Positions 1 to 11,589 of a DNA stretch of 64,000 nucleotides are shown here, one piece after another. A model generated the notes under the pieces. The model did no database searches. It saw only the letters and a program-made list of their open reading frames with translations, and was not told where the DNA came from. Each line of letters begins with the position of its first letter. Position 1 is the stretch's first letter. This DNA is from Gyromitra esculenta (taxonomy: Eukaryota > Ascomycota > Pezizomycetes > Pezizales > Discinaceae), in contig JBCAML010000017.1 in NCBI GenBank assembly GCA_038503075.1, positions 558,001 through 622,000 of the forward strand, in the 5' to 3' direction. Both the position numbers and the translations under genes were made by a program.

Positions 1-1201
1 AGTCTGTGTCCTCCAGCAGCCCAATGGGGGAATATACCTCGTAGTGACCAGCCAGCGTGCTACCGATTCCGGGGGAACTGGATTCTTGCGTCAGTGGCTC
101 TTTGAGCAGCTTGAGACGATCGACGATTATAGAGCTGATGTTCTCGTCCCGCAAGATCGAGTCGCTGCTCTTGTAGTTGTGGTTGTGGTTGTGGCCGATC
201 CGGATGCTGCTCCAGCGCTCGTTGGCCCGTAGGTTTTCGCTCAGCGTCGAGTGGTTTAGGTTTTTTAGGACATCGCTGGATACAGATACTTCTTGTGGTT
301 CGGGCGGCGTGATCGTGGAACGGGTATTCGAGCCGATATCGGCGTAGCGCTCCGCCCTCCGCTTCCCTTTCTTCTCGGCGGGGGATGTGGAGGACGATGG
401 GATGGAAGAGGCGGAGGAGGATTTCCGGTGGCTGATCGATTGGCGCAGCTTTGAGATCTGGCGGGGGTGTGGAGCGGGAGCAGTAGTTTTTGTTGTTGTT
501 GTTGTGGTGGTGGTAAGTGATGTAGTCGATTTACGGCGGAGATGTGAGGAGCTGAAGTGAAGACGACGTTCCTCTTTCAGCGCTGCTATCAGTGGTCGCG
601 GCGAACTAGTAGGCATCGGGAGAGAGGAGCGATATTTCGATATTGGTGTCTTCTCCCGTTCCTCCTGCGGCAGCGGCGGTGTATAACCCTCCTTCTCATC
701 ATCACCATCATCATCATCCTGCGGCAGCGGCGGTGTATAATCCTCATCATCATCACCATCATCATCCTCCTCTTCCAGCTCCCTCCGCTGCGGCACCGGC
801 AATGGCCTCTTCTCCGGCTGCCGCACCACCTCTTCCCTCCGCGGGATCCCTAGCGCCCCACTCGGCCCAATCGTTGGCGGGCGAAACATACACTCCAGCC
901 GCATAGGAGTAAACAGATCCTTCCCGCCCGGCGCGCCAAAGTCCTCCATGACCATCCGCTTCCATTCGGGCGTGCCCCCTCTGCTGGCCTTCCTGATATT
1001 CTCGGTGCCAGCATCACTCGGCGAGTCCGAGTCCCGCGACGGGCGGCGATTCGTCGTCGACGTGGACTCGTGCAGGATGCGGGTGGTGCCGGCGGAGAGG
1101 GACGAGCGCTGGGTGCCGGACAGCGTGGGTATGGCGGCGGGGGAAGAGCGGGGCTGGGAGATCCAGTCCTCGTCCAGTGAGTCGGCCCAAGGGTCTGACA
1201 T
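1..1201 (-). CDS. N-terminal part of a Cdc11/Nud1/SnaD-like septation initiation (mitotic exit) scaffold; runs off the left edge
   Basis: An open frame starts at the ATG at 1201 and stays open to base 1, about 400 residues with no stop, so it is truncated by the window. It begins MSDPWADSLDEDWISQPRSS. Near residue 77 it has TPEWKR followed by KDLFTPMRLECMFRPP. From memory, fungal Cdc11/SnaD/Nud1 scaffolds, which anchor septation-initiation kinases at the spindle pole body, start with a similar W-x-DSL-x-EDW-x-SQPRS block and have a TPEWKRR...DLFSP...LE-x-MF-x-P motif. The leucine-rich repeats expected at the C-terminus lie outside the window. The middle is disordered: an Asp/Glu run with two YTPPLPQ copies (about residues 155-180), then a Thr run and Ser-rich basic stretches. 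The identification rests on two short motifs and is moderate; no intron is needed in the visible part. Confidence 0.62.
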   Translation of the reverse strand, partial: MSDPWADSLDEDWISQPRSSPAAIPTLSGTQRSSLSAGTTRILHESTSTTNRRPSRDSDSPSDAGTENIRKASRGGTPEWKRMVMEDFGAPGGKDLFTPMRLECMFRPPTIGPSGALGIPRREEVVRQPEKRPLPVPQRRELEEEDDDGDDDEDYTPPLPQDDDDGDDEKEGYTPPLPQEEREKTPISKYRSSLPMPTSSPRPLIAALKEERRLHFSSSHLRRKSTTSLTTTTTTTTKTTAPAPHPRQISKLRQSISHRKSSSASSIPSSSTSPAEKKGKRRAERYADIGSNTRSTITPPEPQEVSVSSDVLKNLNHSTLSENLRANERWSSIRIGHNHNHNYKSSDSILRDENISSIIVDRLKLLKEPLTQESSSPGIGSTLAGHYEVYSPIGLLEDTD

Positions 1202-3911
1202 TGTGGGGGGGGTGTGGGGGGCGTGTCGTCGTGGGCGTCGTTGGCGTCGTTGGCGCCGTGGGTATCGTGGGTATCGTAGTTCGTGACCAGGGAGCTAGCT
1301 GCAGTGCAGTATTTGAGTCAGTGGGTTTGACGTCTTTTTATATTGTTTAATATTATTTATTTATCTGGATCAGCGGGAGGACAGCCGTGCACAGGGCATA
1401 TACCTCTATTTTTAGGAGTCGATTATCGTGGATGGTGGCGGCGGCGGTGGTGGTGGAGGTGGAGGTGGAGGTGAGGTGGAGGTGGAGGTTCGTGAGGTGG
1501 AGGTCTATCGCGAACGTCACAGGAAGCCGTTGGGCAGGCAGAAAGGAACGTTATTCTTACTTCTCCTTCTCCTTCTCCTTCTCCTTCTTTTCTTCCAGAG
1601 AGAGAGAGAGAGAGAATGGACAGACAGAAGACTAAGGGCCCATGGACTTCAGCGTAATTTCCAATGCAGCAATTACATGTAATCGACACTTGTGCGGGAG
1701 AGACGCGTGCGAGGTGGCAGCCCGAACAGGCAAGGAAAGCCCTCTGCTCTGTTTGTGGTGATCGCCCCTGGGGCTCGTTGCTGCAGTAACCGCGCAGTCC
1801 CAGTGGTTCTCTGTTCCATCGCTGTCTCTAGGCTGCTCCGTCCAGCCTGTCGCGCTGCCATGGGAGTGAATGGACAGACACGCGTGTTTCTCGCCCGCTG
1901 CCGCCATTCAGTGTCCGTGTTCGACGTGTCTCACCCGCGATCCCAGCCCGTGATCTCGCGAATCTCACCCGCCAGGCTTGTTTGTTTTCCACCCTCCTCT
2001 GTCTCCTGCCCGGGTAAACCACCACACCTGTCTGCCCTTCCGCGATCAGGGATCTGCCCACATCTGGCAACACAAATACATCCTCAAATCAAATGCCCAT
2101 GCAAGGTTGCGAAGAAAAGCAACGCCATGCGAAACGGGGCGTGTGACACGAACCCCTCGTTGCGCAACTCAGCTGTACCTGTATCAATATAATAACTCAA
2201 ACCCCCCTCCCCCCGGAAAATACATAATATAACGTTTGATCATGTACCCTCACTCGTATTCCGCCCTCCTTTTAGATACATACACGCACATAACCCACTC
2301 GAGAATGAAAGAGAAAAAAAAAATACAATATTTAAAAAGATTAAAAATTAAAAAAATGCAACACAACGCAGGAACCCGCTCAGCTACCACACACCCCCCA
2401 AAGATAAACGGCCATCGACAGAATAAAAATAAAAAAAGCAGGCACTCAACCACCCCCACTGGATGGCAATACCACCATATCACGTGACAGTGTACATAAG
2501 CCATCACTCGAGTTGGTGCGTTAAAGAGCCTGTGGTTCTCTGTTATTGAAAATCTTTTTTTTTGGTTGAGATACTGCATATGTACATGTGTGTGTGTAGC
2601 CCCCCCCCCCAATTACACGCATCCGCGGGGGAAATAAAAAAAGGGAGTAAAGAGAAACAGATGGAGAAGAAGAAAAGAAAGAAAGCCTGGTGATCGGTCG
2701 CAATTGGCTCACCCGATCTCCCGCAGCAACCTGGCAGAGAGAGAGAGAGAGAGAGAGAGAAAATGGACGGATGGATGGATGGAAGATATTTTATCCTTAG
2801 TTACGGAGCGGGTGGTCATGGAATAGGCGCGACGACTAGGATGGGTATGGCACTGGAGTAAAGACCGAAGGGAGGGAGGGAGGGTATGGTTTGTTTCTGT
2901 ACTGTACACATAGCTGTGATGTAGTACTACATGTATGCAGACTGGTGGCTATGGCTCCCACCCGAGCCCCGGAGAAGGATACTCGGAATGGAGATACAAA
3001 CACAACGACAAACACGGCGACCAAAATAAATACACTATGTATGCATGCAACATCATAATACGTATACCAGCAACATCCCGACCCAACAAAACAAAACAAA
3101 CATACCTCCCCTCCCCTCCCCCCAATACCGGGCTAATCCCCGAGCGTTACATGTACTTACTGCGGTTGGATGGCGGTGACTGGGTGTATTTATATCCTGC
3201 ATGCTGTCGCTGTAGTGTTCTTGATGTGGACGCTTAAATTTCCGAGGAGCGGGATTTTATTGTTCTCTCAAGCGGGCCAGGATGGGGTAGAGGATGGATG
3301 GATGGGTGGTATGGTTGGTTGGTTGTGTCGTTACTACTCATGGCTTCTCACTCGGATACTGCTTCGGAGTGAGGAGGTATGGTGAAGAGAACTGTCGATG
3401 CTTGAGGAAGAGCAAAGTCGAGACCGAGAGATACGCAGACCACACTCCGCAAGCTTCCGTAATACGATTCATCTTCCTTTGCCCCATGATACCAAGGCCG
3501 GCGAAGACTCTGCCATCACTGATACAGTACAATACCCATGATCACAGTCAAGCTTACGCGTCCAACACGAATCAGATCCACAAAAACGAGACAGCCCAGT
3601 TTTGACGCAAATGACTCGAAACACCAGCCACACCCAACCCGCCAGAGGCGAATAGCAAAGAAAACCAATCTGTAACTTTTTCTTGAAAGCTTCTGCCCTC
3701 TACATACTCCCGCCCGCTCAATAATACCGTTGGCCGATAAGAAAAAAAAACAAGCGAAATACATCCATTCATCAACCTATCCAACTCCCCCCCCCCATTC
3801 TCTTAATATGATTCTCCCCCCAATCCTTTCGTCTCTCGGATATCATTCACACTGTTTCATCCAACCCAATTCCTCAATTCTAATAACTACTGCTCACATT
3901 CTCGACCCCCC
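1202..3911. other. intergenic region with microsatellites
   Basis: No credible gene was seen in 2.7 kb; the frames present are short, low complexity or lack an ATG. Contents are GGT/GGA-rich DNA at about 1436-1500, CTCCTT-type repeats at about 1553-1590, GA runs at about 1599-1615 and 2735-2760, and TACATGTA palindromes at 1674, 2928 and 3148. It should hold the promoter of the Cdc11-like gene at its left end and the 3' region of the Tvp15-like gene at its right end. Confidence 0.6.
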
Positions 3912-4563
3912 TTAAACCTGCTCGTTATCCCACTGAGCGTCCCTCATATTCTCTGGGGGCTCAATAGAAGGGACATATTCCAGTCCAACTAACCAACCCA
4001 GTCGTGTTAGTAAAAAGCCAAATCACGTGATACTACTGATAAAAAAACAATGTAGATTTTGGGGGGGGGTAGGAAACGTACCATATGCAATACCGACCAA
4101 CACAACGATACCACCGGCAATTTCCCTAAGGATATGGTCATGGAGAAGAATGCTTCCGATGAAGATGTAGACTAAATTTCACACACACACACCTCATTAG
4201 AAACCGGTTGCCAATATCAAATGGGGGGGAAAAAAAATAGGGAACAAGGGAGAGGGAAGAGGGAGCACTTACAGATTCCACGGCCCAGGAATGAAAACAG
4301 GAAGCTTGCGTGTCGTGATAGCTGCGGTGGAATCTGGAACTCCAGCAGCGCGGTTGCTAAAAGGCCACATGTGTGTTAATTTCCTGTATGCGCGAATAGC
4401 CAGGCGAGAAGGAAGAGCGCGAACCCAGGCCAAACAGGATAACGTAGCAGCCGATGACGATGCTCTGGAAGGTCATGGGGAAGAACTGCGAGATGCCGCC
4501 AAAGACCATGACGCCCCCGACGCCGAGATTCACGAGGCGGAAGATGTTTGATAGGTTATCCAT
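3912..4563 (-). CDS. TVP15: COPI-associated Golgi membrane protein, Tvp15-like
   Basis: Four exons: 4563-4425, 4356-4273, 4171-4082 and 3988-3912. They join to 130 codons, 129 aa. The product starts MDNLSNIFRLVNLGVGGVMV and continues through hydrophobic segments (FGGISQFFPMTFQSIVIGCY; ATALLEFQIPPQLSRHASFL; GRGIFYIFIGSILLHDHILR) to a C-terminal EYVPSIEPPENM tail. Size, about four membrane segments and the conserved PPQ...S-x-LFSFLGRG and SIEPP motifs fit the fungal COPI-associated/Tvp15 family, small late-Golgi membrane proteins. The first intron donor reads GTTCGC, a weak match to the fungal consensus, but it is the only site I found that preserves frame and family sequence; the others are GTAAGT and GTACGT. 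The gene is head-to-head with RIB7. Confidence 0.85.
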
Positions 4564-5353
4564 CGCGGCGGTGGTGAATATGGTTGGATAGGTGGGGGGG
4601 ATGGTGGAATGGAGATTTAAAACGTCGTGATGGAGAGCGATGAAGAGATGTGTGGAATGAGGTTTACTTGTAACGGTACCAGGAAACGGGAGCAGTCGTT
4701 GTTGGGAATCTCGGTGATGGATACACTGGATTGTGGCTTGGATGTGGCACGGGGCTTATATAATCAGTGCTCGTAGAGCTCGTGTCCTGAAAACAGATTG
4801 AACGTTATGAGTCGGAATTCGTATGTAGTTGAATACTAATCAGCCCTGAATACGAATTAATACAGATCAAGGGCTGGCAGAGAGGTCGTCGTGAGATATT
4901 ACAGACAGCAAATGGGGTTTCTGGCGATGGTGGAGGCAGCTTCAATAGAGGGGCATATTATTGGACTGTGGAGAGAAACTTGGTAGGGCCTCTAAGATTA
5001 CTTGCAAAGCGGACGCCACATGCATGCATTTGACACCTATGCCAGTAGAGATAGGCGTCTCTATCATTCCCCACCAAAGGGCGAGAAGCCTTTGCGAGAA
5101 CATCACCAAGATAGCAAAATGACTGCTATATGTACATGTACACAGTGATCTGAATTAGCCGGCTCTGTTCTAGAAAAAAAAATGAATCCTTACATCCTAG
5201 CAAGCACAGAATATTCATTCACAGTGTTCGATAGACAAACACGTGTATGTCTATGTGCTGAATTGCATTGCTCTGGAGACTACTAGCACTTGGTACGCTG
5301 TACCTACTGAGATAGCAATCTCTTGCATACCTACCATTATCTGCCTCCACCCC
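4564..5353. promoter_or_regulatory. bidirectional promoter region between the Tvp15-like gene and RIB7
   Basis: This 790-bp spacer separates two divergent starts. It holds a near-palindromic TATATAA-like box at about 4757-4766, about 195 bp before the Tvp15-like ATG, and one TACATGTA palindrome at 5133-5140. No other gene is visible. Confidence 0.5.
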
Positions 5354-6268
5354 ATGTCCCAAAAAAAAACCAATATGCGCACCCCCGCCGAATCCTCTCC
5401 AGACATCCCCACCGAGCTGCCCCCAGACACGCTCATCTTCCACCCATGGACAGCATCTTTCCTAACACCCTACCTTCCCACCGCTACCACCACCACCACC
5501 ACCACTCCGTTCGTAACCCTAACCTACGCAACCTCCCTCGACTCCCACCTCTCCCTTTCACCAGGAGTCCAAACGCACCTTTCCGGCCCGCTCTCAAAAG
5601 CCCTAACACACTACCTCCGTTCCAAGCACTCTGCGATCTTGATCGGCGTCTCGACCGCTGTCGCCGACGACCCAGGCTTAAACTGTCGTCTCCAGGGAGT
5701 GGATCTAGCGGGGCAGCCAAGACCGATCATTCTCGATCCGGACTTCAGATGGGACTTTACGCGTGATTCGAGGGTGCTGGAGACCGCGAGGGAAGGCAGG
5801 GGTAAGGCGCCGTTTGTAATTGCTAGTGCGTCGGTTTCAACGCGGAACCAGGAGAGGGATGTGGAGAGGAAACGCTGGCTTGAAGAGGCGGGTGGGGAGG
5901 TCTTTTATATGCCACTAAAGCCCTCCAATGCTGCTGCTGCCTCTCAATCGGCTTCATTACAGGAATATGCTAGATGGGATTGGGACCAAATACTCAGGTT
6001 TATCAAATCTGATTGCCAGGTGGGCAGCGTGATGATTGAAGGCGGAGGGATCGTTATCAACTCCCTGCTTTCCCCGGAGAATCTGAAACTGATCGACTCG
6101 GTCATCATCACGATAGCGCCAGTTTACCTTGGCCAAGGGGGCGTTAACGTCTCTCCTACAGCGCAGACAGGCGAGTCAGGCGAGAGAGCGGTAGCAGCCA
6201 GGTTCAAAGATGTTCAATGGAACGTTCTGGGAAACGACGTGGTGATGATGGCTAGACCAGAAATTTAA
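5354..6268 (+). CDS. RIB7: 2,5-diamino-6-ribosylamino-4(3H)-pyrimidinone 5'-phosphate reductase (riboflavin biosynthesis)
   Basis: Rib7 carries out the NADPH-dependent reduction of the ribosyl side chain early in fungal riboflavin synthesis. The RibD C-terminal (DHFR-like) fold signature is clear: PFVTLTYATSLDSHLS, then LRSKHSAILIGVSTAVADDP and GLNCRL, and later GSVMIEGGGIVINSLL near the NADPH-binding end, with the terminal strand VYLGQGGV. Single exon. The frame is open further upstream, but that part reads as untranslated sequence. I chose the ATG at 5354 (MSQKKTNM, 304 aa); the ATG at 5375 (MRTPAESSP, 297 aa) is equally plausible. The acidic/Pro N-terminal extension makes it longer than yeast Rib7 (about 244 aa). 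It ends 207 bp from the convergent aldehyde dehydrogenase. Confidence 0.92.
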   Translation: MSQKKTNMRTPAESSPDIPTELPPDTLIFHPWTASFLTPYLPTATTTTTTTPFVTLTYATSLDSHLSLSPGVQTHLSGPLSKALTHYLRSKHSAILIGVSTAVADDPGLNCRLQGVDLAGQPRPIILDPDFRWDFTRDSRVLETAREGRGKAPFVIASASVSTRNQERDVERKRWLEEAGGEVFYMPLKPSNAAAASQSASLQEYARWDWDQILRFIKSDCQVGSVMIEGGGIVINSLLSPENLKLIDSVIITIAPVYLGQGGVNVSPTAQTGESGERAVAARFKDVQWNVLGNDVVMMARPEI

Positions 6269-6475
6269 ATGAGGAACGTTGCGATTGCATTTAGAAGATA
6301 CCAAGTCACTCAGAAACGGAACACGATTTCATGCAAGATATACATTTAGTCCTATACCAAGCTATACAACAGGCAATCAAATAAATAAATAACAACCCGC
6401 GCCTACCCCAACACAAAAGATTCCTTTTTCCCCGTTACAGAATGTCCAACCACGTTAAAAGTAATGCAATATAAT

Positions 6476-8373
6476 TTATGGCTTGCCTCCAGCTAAATTG
6501 ATCACGACTGTCTTTGTCTGTGTGTAATTCGCCAACGCCGCTTTTCCAAGCTCACGACCCATACCGGATTCCTTGTATCCACCGAAGGGAAGAGCATGAT
6601 GGAGGGCATTATAGGTGTTGATCCAAACAGTTCCGGCCTTCAAGCGGTTTGAGACGTCAATGGCTGTGGCGAGGTTCGTAGTGTGAACGGCGCCAGCAAG
6701 ACCGTAATTGGTGTTGTTCCCGATACGGATAGCATCTTCGATGGTCTTGAATTTGGCAATGGAAGCAACGGGCCCGAAAATCTCCTCTTGCATGATCTTC
6801 ATGTTTTCGGTGACACCAGAGAAGATAGTGGGCTGAATGAAGTAACCCTCCGATCCGTGGCGTGCTCCACCGCACTCGACCTTAGCACCCTCGCTCTTGC
6901 CGTGTTCAATATATGACATGACCCTGTCAAATTGAAGTTGAGAGACCTGGGGTCCTTGGAAGGTTTCTTCGTGGAAGGGATCACCAACGACGTTCTTCTT
7001 TATCCTTGCCTTGAAAGCTTCAACAAACTATTCGATTTTGTTAGCATTAGTTCAAGGTCACATGTGAGTAAAGAAGGTAACCTTGTCATAAATGCCCTCT
7101 TGAACATAGATACGGGATCCAGCACAACAAACTTGGCCATGGTTAAAGAAGATTCCGTGGTTGACCCAGCTGACTGCATCATCGATGTTGGCGTCATCGA
7201 AGACGATGTTGGGGCTCTTTCCACCGAGTTCTAACGTAACCTTCTTCAGGTTGCTTTCTGCGGCGGCTTTCATAATGAGACGACCAACGAGGGTAGAACC
7301 GGTGAATGCAACCTTATCGATGCCCATGTGGGAGGAAATCGCGGCCCCAGCAACCCTTCCGATACCAGAGACGTTGTTGATGACACCAGGGGGGAAACCA
7401 GCCTCCTTGATAAGAGTGGCAGCAACAAGACCACCTAATGGAGTCTGCTCAGCTGTCTTAATGATCACGACGTTACCGGTGGCGATAGCAGGCCCAATCT
7501 TCCAGGACCACATAAGCAATGGGAAGTTCCATCTGTAAACTTATTAGCGGATACCTTTCAGCTTGGGGGGTTAGCTGGAGGGAGCCCTTACGGGATGATC
7601 TGCCCGCAGACACCGAGAGGCTCTTGCTTGGTGTAGTTGAACTGCCCAACAGAGGTATCAATGATCTTCCCGTGAATCTTATCTGCCCATCCACCATAGT
7701 ATCTGAAAACATTGGCAGCGCCTTGGACGTCACCCTTGGCATCGGTGACACTCTTTCCATTATCTAGTGCTTCAACCGAAGCTAATAGGAGCAAATTCTT
7801 CTCGAAGAGATCTGCCAGGTTGTTCAAGAGCCTGCCTCGGTCGGCAGGCGTGACTTTTGACCACGGTCCCTCGAATGCAGCACGAGCAGCTTTAACAGCA
7901 ATGTCGATGTCCTTTGAAAGAAAATGTCAGCAGACGGAATAAGGGAATATGCGAGGGATTGGCTAATCTCTCACCTTCTCGGTAGCTTCCTGAACTTTGA
8001 CAGTGACTTTCTCGGTGCTATTGAATGTCAGTTGATAAATTCATCAGATGAAACCCTCAGGGGCAAGCGGGGTACCGACGTAGGATTGATCTAGAGAGGC
8101 AAGTATCTTAGCAAATTAATCCTATAAAAAAGGCACCGACGTAGGATCACTTACCACATCGAATGTTCCACCCTCAACACTCTTGACAAACTCGTTATTG
8201 ATGAACCTGTATAGAGAGAAAAGATTTCATCAGTCACCTGACAAACAACCTTTTGACAGAAACAGATTCCCATCAAAGTACTATCAAAGTAGGTGGATTG
8301 GACAAGCTTACAGGCCAAGAGGCTGCTCATATTTGATACCGTTAGGTAGCTCGATAGTTTGGAAGAGACTCAT
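6476..8373 (-). CDS. NAD(P)+-dependent aldehyde dehydrogenase
   Basis: Seven exons: 8373-8312, 8206-8155, 8090-8080 (11 nt), 8017-7975, 7911-7592, 7532-7082 and 7027-6476. They join in frame to 497 codons, 496 aa, the usual length for the family. ALDH landmarks are intact: [14 protein letters not shown] (cofactor site), FTGSTLVGR, catalytic-base Glu in LELGGKSPN, nucleophile Cys in [24 protein letters not shown], and the C-terminal [15 protein letters not shown]. The enzyme oxidises aldehydes to acids, in the AldA/Ald cytosolic group by overall look. There is no obvious targeting peptide, so it is probably cytosolic. The tiny third exon supplies INPT of the conserved INP-x-TE motif; its inferred donor (GTCGGT) is weak, but no other choice keeps phase. 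A TATA-like box lies about 85 bp before the ATG. Confidence 0.95.
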
Positions 8374-8455
8374 GATGAAATAGTTTGGTGGGATTGGTAT
8401 AGGGTTTGAGATTGAGTATGTGAGAGAAGACAGCTGGAGAGGGAAGACGCTGGGC

Positions 8456-8463
8456 TATATATT
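8456..8463 (-). promoter_or_regulatory. TATA-like box of the aldehyde dehydrogenase gene
   Basis: The minus strand reads AATATATA, 83-90 nt upstream of the ATG at 8373, a plausible spacing for a TATA element. This is inference from position and sequence only. Confidence 0.45.
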
Positions 8464-10613
8464 ATGGGCAATGGCGGAGGAGTCCTTCAATGAAGAAGGT
8501 GGGAATCACACTAGCCGGCGAAAGATTAGTGATTGGGTAGCACCAACTGTGGGGTTAAGGATTTAAGGATTTAAGGGTGGCACTCACATGTTCATCTCGC
8601 TGGTGCTATGCTGCTGCTCGGAGCACCCTGTTAGACTAGATACATGTGCTTACCTATCTCGAGCCCACCGCGTTTCAGACCCACCAAAACAAGCGCTTCT
8701 GAGATAGCATGCTTGACTGTCCCAATTCTTAGTTTGTTCAGCGATACACTGCGAGTACACAGTATCAAGCAGCGATGTTGAATTACAGTACCTCGCGGCC
8801 CTTTGCACCGAACCGCGGGGTTTGGGGCCTGGATGGCGATAGGATGACGACAACGGTTTTGCTCAGAAGGGCACGGACCTGGACTCGACCAGGGCCAACA
8901 ACGCTAACCCTTTCCAACTCGAGCGAGTGTGTTCGATGGCTCCCCCGCATAGCCGGTGAACTCTACCCTAGCCGAAACGGCACTTTCCGGTAAGCGAAGT
9001 GTTTGAGTTTCGTTTCTGAACTTCGTTTTTTGGTTTCCGCTGCATGACCCACGCTGAACATAAACAGGAAACAATTAATATATCGTAATGTGTATTGGCG
9101 AGAATCCGAGTGATGCCAAATATAACGTGGGTGCGATGAAGCCCTGGCCCACCAATCACTCCTACTTCTACGGAATTATATTCGGAAATCTACATGTATA
9201 TTATTGTTAAAAAAACCCACCCCAATCTGACCATGTATGCACTCAAGCGTAGTGGAGTAAGTTCTGGCGAGTTATTTTATTTTGGTCGCAATAATCCTTA
9301 CAAATATAATCATCGGAATCGCTATGAATCGTAAAGAAAATCACGTATGCATGTGGAAAGTTATCCCGCTTCAAGGGAAACACTGCAGGTTACATATTTC
9401 CCGCCCCTCGGACGACCGGGTTATGAGAAGCTAGATACATGTATTAGTAAACTAATAGATCTAGAGCGAGGAGCATTTGTACATATAGGTACTAGTGTAT
9501 GGATTATAGATAAACTCCGTGCCATCAGAGAATTCCCCCAGAGACGGGCAAAAACTAATTCATGGTCGATTGAATAGTTAATCCTCCGAGTCCGAGGTAG
9601 GTATTTGGCATTCCTACGGAGCGAATACTAATCTCTAGATCTAGTAACTTCTTGGCCGACCACATCTGGAAAACGCATCTAAAAAATCATTGATATATCA
9701 ACCTCCTGTATACTAATCACTGGCAGTTGGATAGACACAAGCTTTTGGGTGACCTTCTAATCATCTGAGAGACAAGTGCACAAAGAACATCCGTACGCCC
9801 TTCCGCGGCTATCTTGCGCGATCTCCCTTCCCCCGCATTTCTCCGTAACGCCGTCCCTTTCTGACGTGAGCCGCGCATCTATCAATGCTTTAAAGCTAGA
9901 GGCAATCCCAGTGACCTCAGTTGTTTTCAGCCACTGGCAATTCCTTAATCTTCAGAACCCAGGAAGTGCACGATAAGGCGTAAAAGCTTATCGGTGAGAT
10001 TTGCGACAGCTGTTACACAGGCCAGAGGATGAAACTTCGCATTCAAGTCACGTGCCCAATTCGATTCCTCGCTTCAATGTTTAAGATGTTACGGACAGAA
10101 ACCGTAACATGTGTTGGCTGAGGACGAAGGATCTTGTTAGGTGATCAAGTATGGGAGAGGGTCTCACTATCGAGTACATCTAGTACTCGCCACTACAGTA
10201 TGCCAAAGTGTTGGAAATACCGGCTCAACTAGTTTTTGCACAGGCTCATACAATGAATGCGCTTCGGGCTAGTTAGTGGCTTGTTGTCTCATCTTATGTC
10301 ATTAAGCACATATGCTCTACCACGCCATGCCAAATTTCATATCAAAACGAAATGGCTCTCAATGACTGTCTACTATATTTACTGCGTACTGATATTGGAG
10401 CTTAGATATAGGAAACTGACTGATGCCATGCACGGAAACCATTGATCAGCTCGAAATCCGGTTTCACTCATTCGGATTATACTCGCAAACCACATGTATT
10501 GATTTGCAATGATATATAGAGCGAAACATAAGTGGCAGTAACGTAACGGTAATAAAATCTCTGAGATTCCAACATTTGTTCGGGCATCCCAGGTACCTTA
10601 GAAGGTTCTTAGA

Positions 10614-10641
10614 GTCGGTAGTCGGTAGTCGGTAGTCGGTA
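10614..10641. repeat. tandem repeat (GTCGGTA)x4
   Basis: Four perfect heptamers in a row. A heptamer unit is unusual beside the di- and tetranucleotide repeats elsewhere in the window. Confidence 0.9.
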
Positions 10642-11589
10642 GTGCATATAGTAGCACAGAAACCGAACATCTATCTTCAATTACGCTTATAGTAGTTTAG
10701 TCCCGGTTCCTGGCTTTCCCAAAATCTTAATTTCCCACGTGTTTCCCTGGCAGCTGTAGCAGGGGATAATATTTCCCCGGCTGTGTTCCGGAATATGTAT
10801 GTCTGCGGAGAATGAGGCTAGCTTTGGTAAAACTATATTAGGATACCCATTACTCTCTGTAGCTGGGTCCTGTCCACAGATCCTCCTATGTAGACTGGGA
10901 AAAACCGATCATAGGAACATCATTGTTGCTACTACTTTCGCTTCCTCGGGCCATTGCTTTCGCGCCTATCTTATATATCTGATGTCTCGCCTGCATGATC
11001 TCCTACTATTAAGTTCGGGTCTCGGACAAGATGTGGCCGAACTAAGTAGCAACGACTAGTATCGAGTGATGCATTATGTTTCAGAATTCTAACTGTATCA
11101 GATACAGGCCAGGGGTTTGCTTCTGTTGTATCATATCATTGACTCTTCATACACCAAGAGGTGTTATGCTACAAACGAAAATTACTATTCATTGCTCCCT
11201 GCATAGATACATGTATGTAACCGTGTAAGCCCAAATACAAACTATTATTTACATCGATAAATAGGATCCTAGTCAATGTAGTTTGGGGGTTAAAACTTTT
11301 AGTCCAATCGCATTTCGACGATCGCGAGGCTTTGTGTAGTTATTATTTGGTAGGTAGATGTAGGGTTCTTCGTCTCAACGGGAATTATTTGACTAGACAA
11401 CCCTATTACTGCCGTCCGCCCCATGATATATTTGCAACAATCTCCTCTACTAATCCGACCCACTCCGTCTTGTCTACGTATATGATATAGTTTCAACACA
11501 TACCGACCCAGATCTAAATCCCGACTGACGAGATCTGCCGCGGAAAGGTCAAAAGTTATCTTCAGCCGCAATCTCCTCATAACTTACGG

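Larger units (their letters stand above)
8374..11589. other. long gene-poor spacer
   Basis: I see no gene in 3.2 kb; all frames are short and none matches a family. It holds TACATGTA palindromes at 9191, 9436 and 11208 and a perfect (GTCGGTA)x4 repeat at 10614-10641. A tRNA-like B-box motif near 8870-8890 on the minus strand does not fold into a tRNA. Confidence 0.55.

Noticed and set aside
1692..2192. 166-codon plus-strand frame
   Set aside because: Cys/Arg/Pro-rich random-looking sequence with no motif, inside the promoter side of the Cdc11-like gene.
8860..8910. tRNA-like B box (GGTCGAGTCC) with a possible A box, minus strand
   Set aside because: The A-B distance is far too short for a D-arm and anticodon arm, one base of the B box is missing and no acceptor stem pairs.
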